A stretch of 64,000 nucleotides of DNA from positions 5,179,001-5,243,000 of the forward strand of contig NC_030428.2 in assembly GCF_001660625.3 (NCBI RefSeq), in the 5' to 3' direction. The notes under the pieces were generated by a model that saw only the letters and a list, made by a program, of their open reading frames with translations, was not told where the DNA came from and made no database searches. Every line of letters begins with the position of its first letter. Position 1 is the first letter of the stretch. Of the stretch, positions 56,330-64,000 are shown in pieces. A program made the translations under genes and the position numbers. The DNA comes from Ictalurus punctatus (Eukaryota; Chordata; Actinopteri; Siluriformes; Ictaluridae).

Positions 56330-57819
56330 TAGTCGTGTGAAAAAATAAGTACACCCCATGGAAATTGTCGCCTTTATTTATTTATTTATTTATTTTACAT
56401 ATTTGGACAAGCAAACATTTGATCTTCTTTGAAACAGCGGCTATTAATGAAGTTGATATACTTGAACAAAACCACAAGGAAAATGAGATTTTTCAATCAT
56501 TTATTTAACAGAAATTTCAATAGGTCTGATATTCTTCTGTTGAAAAAGTAAGTACACCATTGGCCTCAGAGGCTAGTATTACCTCTTTAGCAGAAATAAC
56601 TTCTTGTAGGTATTTTGCATAATTGTCCACCAGGCTTGTTGGAAATTTTGACCACTCTTCCATGCAATATTCTTTCAGTTGCATGTAGTGCATTTCAAAT
56701 CCCCCCACAACATATCAATGGGATTCAAATCCAGGATTTGACTAGGCCATTTCATAATCCTCCATTTCTTCTTTCTGAGCAATTCTTTGGTAAATTTGCT
56801 TGTGTGCTTAAGATTATTATCCTGTTGAAAGGTCCACTTTCGGTTCAACTTCAACTTTTGGACAGATGTCCTCACATTATCTTCAAGCACTCTTTGGTAT
56901 GATGCAGAATTCATTGTTGAATCAATGAATGCAAGCTGTCCAGTAACTGAGGCAGCGAAGGACGTGTCTGCTGTTCCTGTGGCCAAGCGGCTATATCATT
57001 GATTTGTCTGTCCAGAGCACATTACTCCAAAAGCCTGGTCTTTGTCTACATGCTCATTGGCAAACTGTAGTCTTGCAAAGGCTTTTTCCTGGCACACCTC
57101 CCATGCAGGTTAGATGTGCGCAATCTCTTTCTGGTTGTAGAAGCATGCACTTTGACACCAATAGTTGTAAGACTTACTGGCAGATCCTGTGATAAAATTT
57201 TGGGGTTCTTGGAGACTTGTTTTTGCATCAGATGGTCTGCTCTTGGGCTGAATTTGCTGGGACGGCCAGTCCTGGACAAATTGGCAGTAATTTGAAATCT
57301 GTGCCAATCGTATTCCTCACAGTGGAATGATGTATTTCAAATAATTTTGAGATCTTTTAAAACCCCTTGCCAGACTCATAGGCATCCACAACCTTTTTTC
57401 TGAAGGCCTTACAGGACTCTTTAGAACTTGACATGATGACACCACAAACCTCAATAGCAAAGGGAACACCAGACGCTAGATATGAGAGGGGTATAAATAA
57501 GACCGGTTCCACCTGCACTCCCTAAGCAGGTTCTAATCACCCCCACCCAATCTTCAACACCTGATTGAAATTTTAAGGATTTGAAGGTGGGATAAATTTA
57601 GGGGTGTACATACTTTTTCCATGTGACTGATTTGTTTTTTGTTCAGTTAAATTGCGAAAATTACTACAAAATGTATATTTTTTATGTCATTTGATAGAGT
57701 GTATCACCTTTATTAATAGGCACTGTTTCAAAGAGGATCAAATATTTGCTGTCAGAAAAAAAAAAACCCAAAAAACCCCAACAATTTCCATAGGGTGTAC
57801 TTATTTTTTCACATGACTG
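56330..57819 (-). mobile_element. Tc1-like element with both ends, 1.5 kb
   Basis: Left end TAGTCGTGTGAAAAAATAAG and inverted right end CAGTCATGTGAAAAAATAAG, with TA at 56328-56329 and 57820-57821. Confidence 0.88.
56517..57440 (-). pseudogene. Tc1-like transposase, frameshifted
   Basis: Minus-strand pieces in order: TGRPSKFSPRADHLMQKQVS (HTH), TTRKRLRTSNLHGR, then KWTFQQDNNLKHTSKFTKEL (second catalytic Asp region), MKWPSQILDLNPIDMLWGDL (DLNPIE-like motif with Asp in place of the catalytic Glu) and LKEYCMEEWSKFP. Frameshifts separate the pieces, so it is inactive. Confidence 0.82.
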
Positions 57820-58059
57820 TAGAATGGTATGAAGATGCACGGATGGGGCTGATTTCTTTCTAGCCCTGATTGTACTGTAGATTTATGCAGTCTATCAGTG
57901 ACAGTCAGGTCAGGCGAATACACACAATGAAACAGCCTCTAGATTTTGATCTCCATCAGTAACATGTCATCAGCAGTGACTGAGAAGGCCCATGTGAGAT
58001 TGTGGAATACAATTATTGCATACAGAAGAAAAATTATTTATAATGACATAATTGTTTAT

Positions 58060-58275
58060 AATCTGGTGTTACCCAGACGAGGATGTGTTCCCTTTTGAGT
58101 CTGGTTCCTCTCGAGGTTTCTTCCTCAGGGAGTTTTTCCTCGCCACCATCGCCTCTGACTTGCTCTTTAGGGATAAGTTTATCAATTTAAAATGTATATC
58201 AGTAATGTAAATGTTTCTGTAAAGCTGCTTTGTGACAGTGTCCATTGTTAAAAGCGCTATACAAATAAAATGTAA
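58060..58275 (+). mobile_element. L2-type LINE 3' tail
   Basis: agacgaggatgtgttccctt, ggagtttttcctcgccacca, ttctgtaaagctgctttgtg and gcgctatacaaataaaatg; same family as the middle layer at 23947-27270. Confidence 0.85.
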
Positions 58276-58339
58276 TTATTAGTTTCATTGTCAAGCCATT
58301 GACCGTTATTAGATCTTAGCCTCCAGTCTAATATCACAC

Positions 58340-58955
58340 ACACATGGTGGCTTAGTGGTTAGCACGTTTGCCTCACACCTCCAGCGTCAGGGGTTTGATT
58401 CCCACCGTGGCCCTGTGTGTGCGGAGTTTGCATGTTCTCCCCCCCCGTGCTGTGGGGGTTTCCTCCCCCAAAGAAAAACAGCCAGTATTTTTTAATTCAT
58501 GACATACAATTTAACTTAGCATGCTGACCAATAATCAGATCGATTTAGTTTGTCAAGCATAAGACAAGCAACTGTAAAGGACAACACAAAAATAAGACAA
58601 TATACATAAAGCCAACTGATTTTTTGGTCCACGGGAGATCAGGTTTTTTGTTGTGTTTGAGTGTAGATTAGTTTCAGATTAAGTATAAACTGATTGCAAT
58701 CGAGATTAGATTATCTATTTCCTCCCTCCAAAGACATACATGGTAGTCTGATTGGCGTGTCTAAAGTGTCCGTAGTGTATGAATGGGTGTATGAGTGTAT
58801 GAGTGAGTGTATGAGTGCCCTGCGATGGATTGGCACCCTGTCCAGGGTGTACCCCGCCTTGTGCCCGATGCTCCCTGGGATAGGCTCCAGGTTCCCCGTG
58901 ACCCTGAAAAGGATAAGCGGTATAGAAGATGGATGGATGGATGGATGGATGAAAA
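58340..58955 (+). mobile_element. tRNA-derived SINE split by a 250-bp insertion
   Basis: The head (atggtggcttagtggttagc, gtttgattcccaccgtggcc) runs to 58467. The body resumes at 58718 (aagacatacatggtagtctg) and ends in (ATGG)n. The inserted 58468-58717 is flanked by tttcctccc on both sides. Confidence 0.85.
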
Positions 58956-58999
58956 ACTCAGTAATCAGTAATAGGTTAGCACAAGATTTCTGTGAAAAC

Positions 59000-61350
59000 A
59001 CACCAGAATGTATCAATGGTAGTGACTTCCTTCTGAAGACTTAAACACTGTATATGGACTCATCACATCAGTTACACATCAATGCCCTTCTTAGGCCTTA
59101 TGCACAAACTTATACTTTGACAAACTACAAAGCCATGGTCACATAGCTAGATAAGAAGGCTTTGGAAATCAGTACTGTAGTTAAATTAAAATGTTCTCAT
59201 TTGCAAACAGCGTTATGTATACTGACAGGTTTACATTAGCATTTAGATTTTATTCCTGTATGAACTCAGCCAGACTTTCCTTTGTATTTTTATTGCAATG
59301 TAACATTGTGCTATTGTAATATGACATTTTAAGAATATCATACAGCCAACTCATTTGTTGAAAGCTCCATACCACTGTGGTCAGCCCCACCCTTCCTCTG
59401 ACCCTAAATAAAAGTTCCTTTCAGCTGTTTTAAGAAAAAAAGCTGTTACTTAGGAAAACTCTTAGTGGTAAGATAAGACTTTTTGAAACTATGCTCCTGG
59501 TCATTGAATCAGGTATGAGATTACCAAACTATGCTGGACCCTAGCGCTCTGTGATTGTAGGTTGTGGTTCTGTCCTAAACTGAATATCACTTAAACGTCA
59601 CTTCACATGGCAGACTTGCTTGCTTTTGGGCCAGTGTGGTTCAGCTTTGGGTAAGAGGAAGGAGGCCTGAGGTTAGAATCTGCTTGACTAGGCAATCCAG
59701 CCAGGGCCAGAAGAGGGCAAAAAGTGAGGAAGAAGATGGCCACTTTGAGAAAACCTCCACTGAGAAGTCAGAAAGAGAAAGGCTACAAGGAGAAATAAGC
59801 CTTAATAACACATTCACTGGCCTCTGCGCCAACTTCATGCAGCCCCCACACTCTGAGCAAACAGTCTGGGAGCTGGAGGTCTGTGGGAAAAAGCATCTAT
59901 TGATATACTGCAACAAGGAGCTAAGTGTGCTCTTTCCTGTGCACAGTAGCTCAGTGGAAAGAGAAAGAGAGAGAGAAAAATGACATATCTGGAAATGAAT
60001 GAGGCACAGTTCAATGTATTATATGTAATAAAGTAATGTATGCTTCTTGGTAGTAAATACATTGTCTAGGGAATGAAACATCAGCAGTTATATATAACAA
60101 ATGGGTTTGGAATGTTAAGCAAAGATGATCAAATCAGTGGCAGAGTTAGGCAGCTCATAAAAACCTCGGCAGACTGAATTGCTCAGTTTCCTCTCTGGAA
60201 ATTCTGACCATCTTCTCCACCCATGCTCTAGAAAAACTTTGGCATTTCTTGGAGCTGGTGAGCTAACATGTCTGTTTCGTTTGTGCCGGGTGCATTTGCT
60301 CGACTGGGAGCACCAGCCTATAAAAATGCACCAGGTCCCCCATTGCTATTACTCCATGTGGCAGTCATCTTTTTGTCTGCTGAGATTTACGGTAAACGCA
60401 GGCTGTTCCAAGCAGAAGGACAAAAATGGGGTTTGAGGTCACAGCTGTTGATGAGTAAGAACATGGGAGAAAGAAAAACTGAAAACTTTGTGCCTTGAGC
60501 TTCACAGGTTAAATGAACTGCCTTTTGTTAAAATCCTCTTAGCGCCTCGGTTGTGTCCTTATGACCAGGATCTCTCATCTGAACATGAACAGGCATTCAT
60601 AACCTACCTTTCACCAACCTAATATCAAGCACCAGCAACAAATCTGCAGTAAATATGCATAAAGCAACACACTTGTTTTTCTAAAATGGAGCAAAATGAA
60701 CATTTCCTCTGGATATACTGTTGCTGTTTAGAACACTAAACGTCAGTAAATGTTTTGCACTCATGCACCCTGCAATCTTTGGCAAGCAGAACTGGATAAC
60801 TGCCTCTATGAGCTTGTTGTAAACATCAATTAACATTCTGCTAACATAAGCTGAAAATTTCTGCACGCTACAAGTGCAAGCCCCATTTATTGAGTCTAGG
60901 GTATTATTTTTTAAAATGGTATTTCACTTTCTGATCATTCTGATTACTTCTAACACAATCTGATAAGATTTGTTTCCCCTGAAGATATGAAGAAAGTTTC
61001 TGGGGTGAACACCTAACTTATTGGCTTCAATTTCGAACAGTAGATCTGTGTGACACGTTTTCTGTGAGGTCAGTCAGGTCATCTCGTGCAGTTAGATGCA
61101 TACTTCGGCTTAGTGAGAAAATTGTCTGAGCCCCCTTTCAAGATGGCCAAGTCTGCTCAAGTCTGCTCTCCTTCTCACTCCTTCTCATGCTCCTCCCTGC
61201 TGAGCAGAAGCTTTAAAAAGATCCCACTGCTGTCTGGCCTTGCTGCTAGAATGACATGTGAAAGGAACTAATCCGGTAATGGATGTCCCTGGTTCATGCA
61301 GAGCAGCCTCAGTAGAGAGATCTGATTACTGCAATGCTTTCCTTACCTGG
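59000..61350. other. intergenic stretch, no firm gene
   Basis: No recognised repeat over most of it. A weak gene-start candidate lies at 60158-60391 (see findings). A GA repeat is at 59958-59978. Confidence 0.4.
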
Positions 61351-61351
61351 T

Positions 61352-61352
<1 letters not shown>

Positions 61353-61425
<73 letters not shown>
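61353..61425. repeat. (ATT)24 trinucleotide repeat
   Basis: Perfect ATT run of about 73 bp. Confidence 0.97.
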
Positions 61426-61799
61426 GCACCAAATGGCCAGATCCTTTGTTACATAATGTGGTGCATGTGAAATTTCCACAAACAACAAATATACAAAATG
61501 CATTTAAAGATAATAATCATCCAGGGTCACGATAAGCATACAAATTCACATACCGATTATTAGTAGCTTTATCGAAAGACACCATCGTACTATTTTAAAC
61601 TGTAGTCTGCTTTTTATTGTGTTAAATGGTGCATTGTTTTAGCCACGCCTCTTCGTGTGGTTCGACTGAGTCGTCCTTTGTGGTTCTAATGCAATGACCG
61701 TCATCTGTTCTACATTATGAAACATTTCCATGTTCCTTCTCTACATTCACTCACCTCCCACACAAACTGAAGTTGCTGAATCATTGAATTCCAGTGTTT

Positions 61800-61905
61800 G
61801 TTTAACAGTTTATCTTAGGTTTGTGTTATCTAATGATCTTCTGAGGCTATGTAAAGTGCTTTGTGTCTAGAAAAGCGCTATATACTGTAACTGTAACTGT
61901 AACTA
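61800..61905 (+). repeat. LINE-tail-like repeat
   Basis: cttctgaggctatgtaaagtgctttgtgtc then gcgctatatactgtaactg with tandem ctgtaa units; resembles the ends of L2-like elements. Confidence 0.6.
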
Positions 61906-64000
61906 ACTAAATGAGCAGCACTTTAACCAATGGAAGCTCACTATAAGCTGCCTCAGGAGGGGGTATGACGACCCACCCCCCCACCCCAAAAAAAAAGCTT
62001 GTCTTAAGAGCTTGGTCTTTTAGCAGCCTGAGTTGTTGCGTTCTTCCAGAAAATTGAAAGAGAGAAAAGTCTTGATCATAGCCCAAGCAGAGACGCCAGA
62101 TCTCCACAAGCTTTTGCTGACAGGTCTAATTGACACATCCAGGATTCCAGTACAGTAACAGTAACTTCTATAAATTAATTTCTACAGTCCATCCCCCTTT
62201 AACTCTCAGCCATGTCTCAGCCAAGAACGGAGATCAGATTTCCTCTTGGCAGTTTCCATGATCTAGTGCATCAAGAGCGGAATACCTCAACCTAAGTTGC
62301 AGTACAGACCAGGGCAGGACACATCTAGAAGCTCAACATATGCAACAACTCGCCTGTCAGCGTATTCTCTTCCAGTTTTGCCACACATATTACCCACAAG
62401 GCCCAGGCGGTCTGGCACTGGGAATGAGAGAGAGTGGGAGTGGGAGAAGATGAGAGGAAGGAGGGTTGGGGGTGGAAGGAGGAGGAAGAGTTGTTAGAGC
62501 AGGGGGGAAGAGGCAGTTGCCACGTTTGCATCAAGGCCGAGCAAAAATCTGTTTGAGCGCTGCAAGAGCACTAAGCAAGTATGGTTTGAGAAATATCCCC
62601 CCTACCCGCCAAACAAGCCTAGACACACACGCGCGCGGCTAAAGAAAATATCTATCCTTCAGCAGAAGGCCTTTTAACTTAGTAGAAGTAAGTGAACTAG
62701 ATATGTAGCAGTATTTTCAGTCTCAGAAATTTTTCAGTCACATCCTTGGAATTCAAGTTTAGCCTTCCCTGACACTGCATTGTTACATACCAGGGGAAAA
62801 GGAATTTTTCTGATATAGATTTTATGCATTGCAAATGATTGGATTGCAAGCATTCACAATACGTAACATAAGGTAGATAATGTACAACATCGTCAGAAAG
62901 TGTTCCTTGTGCGGACAAAGCAGTGATGTGTGTGTAAAAATATTTTCCTCTTCGCACAGAGGGCCACCCAAACGTAAGGAAAATAATCTAACTAACACGA
63001 CAAAGCATCGTGCATACTGAGACGCCTCCCCCCGCCCCTCCCCGCAGCTTCGAATCGGCCGTGCTCTTCGTGTCCTCGTGATGCTTTGACTATGTTCACG
63101 AACCATCTGTGTTTTTGCACGTCACCTTGGAGACAAGGGCATCCAAACACTAGGGAAAGCGGGAATGGCGGACAGATGACTCGGTCAGAGAAGTTCAGAT
63201 GTGAGAGCGGCCTGAAAAACCAAAGCTATCAGCACATTCCATACGGCTTGGGGTTTTTCACAGAGACGAAAGAAATTCTGTCGACTTCTCATGGACATGG
63301 TCTTTGGAAGTGCATAAACAAAGGATAGGGGAATTTACAGCCCTGGTTATTTGTGCCACCACAGCAATGGAGGAAGGAACCAAAAAGGCTGTAACTTGAT
63401 ACATTAGGGAGATTTTTGAAAGTTTCTTTGAAGTTTTGACTCATGGTCAGTGTCAGAAATAGATTTCTAAATTGGTGATGTTGTTGCCAAATGCAAGCTT
63501 TGTCACATAAAGTTCAATTCCGTATAAATGTGAGAGTAGTGTTTGCTGAGTTACAAAGTGGAGAAGGTGACTGTATTTGGTAAGGAGAAGCAAAACCAGA
63601 CCGTCACTTCCATTATCATAACTTCTTTTTTCTGCAGTCACAGACAGGAAAAAAAAAATAGATGACAGCATTTTCTAAACAAAAGTGATTTACTTGGCTC
63701 AGTGTATTTTTCTTCATTAGAATCGTGGGGCAATCTGAGTTGCGTAACAAAATGACTTTCAAACAGTTATTTTCATTGCATTTCATGATTAATGAACTTT
63801 TTCATTAGGTCATGGAGATACATTAGGCTGCTTGGTTTCCTGCATTCACATTCTCATAATTCACTCTGACCATGGTGGTTTCCTGTCTTAAAAGGGGCAT
63901 GATTCCAGCAAAATGCAATTGCAAAATAGCAAACTGAGATGCAATCAAAAAGTCCCTCACTTGTGCCAAAAAAATCCCCTTCTTGTAATAAAAAAAGAAT
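61906..64000. other. intergenic right edge, nothing certain
   Basis: Includes a purine-rich stretch (62420-62500) and a short C-rich/CpG patch (63020-63070). No supported ORF, RNA gene or repeat with clear borders. Confidence 0.45.

Noticed and set aside
59636..59983. 115-codon charged ORF
   Set aside because: Starts at a non-ATG codon, ends in a GA repeat and matches nothing I recognise; no splice or promoter support.
61258..61535. Poly-Ile, poly-Asn and poly-Tyr ORFs
   Set aside because: Translations of the ATT trinucleotide repeat.
1..64000. CRISPR arrays, operons, phage or other prokaryotic systems
   Set aside because: Introns, SINEs and vertebrate genes show this is eukaryotic nuclear DNA; the tandem repeats are microsatellites without spacers.

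Overview
The window is nuclear DNA from a ray-finned fish. It is AT-rich, with large introns, many Tc1/mariner, hAT, LINE and SINE copies, and long dinucleotide repeats. The abundance of Tc1 types and of a tRNA-derived SINE with an (ATGG)n tail would suit a catfish or another otophysan, but the sequence alone does not prove the species. It holds two protein-coding genes in head-to-head arrangement, the same MMS19-UBTD1 pair that is found next to each other in human.

Minus strand, 29685 down to 3121: a complete mms19 gene. I traced 31 coding exons, all with GT-AG borders and continuous phase, totalling 3090 nt (1029 codons plus stop). That is almost exactly the length of the human protein. MMS19 is the HEAT-repeat adaptor of the cytosolic iron-sulfur assembly targeting complex, which delivers Fe-S clusters to DNA repair and replication enzymes.

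Plus strand, 30903 to 47417: a complete ubtd1 gene of three coding exons (227 aa), with a 15.3 kb first intron and a 0.57 kb second intron. UBTD1 is a ubiquitin-like-domain protein that works with UBE2D-type E2 enzymes. The 1217 bp between the two start codons is CpG-richer and carries two NRF1-type palindromes, a CCAAT box and a CRE-like core, which suggests a shared promoter region.

Most of the remaining DNA is intron or intergenic sequence filled with transposon remains. The clearest are a three-layer nest in mms19 intron 2 (Tc1 containing an L2-type LINE tail containing a CR1/Rex-type LINE with a nearly open reverse transcriptase), a hAT MITE with a perfect 8-bp target duplication, SINEs with clear target duplications, and several Tc1 elements with both ends. 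From 47.4 kb to 64 kb I found no certain gene beyond the ubtd1 3' end.

I found no new gene system. The observations most worth checking are UG repeats placed directly at the 3' splice sites of two consecutive mms19 exons (13 and 14) whose joint loss would keep frame, a CA repeat just after the exon 7 donor, and the candidate bidirectional promoter.
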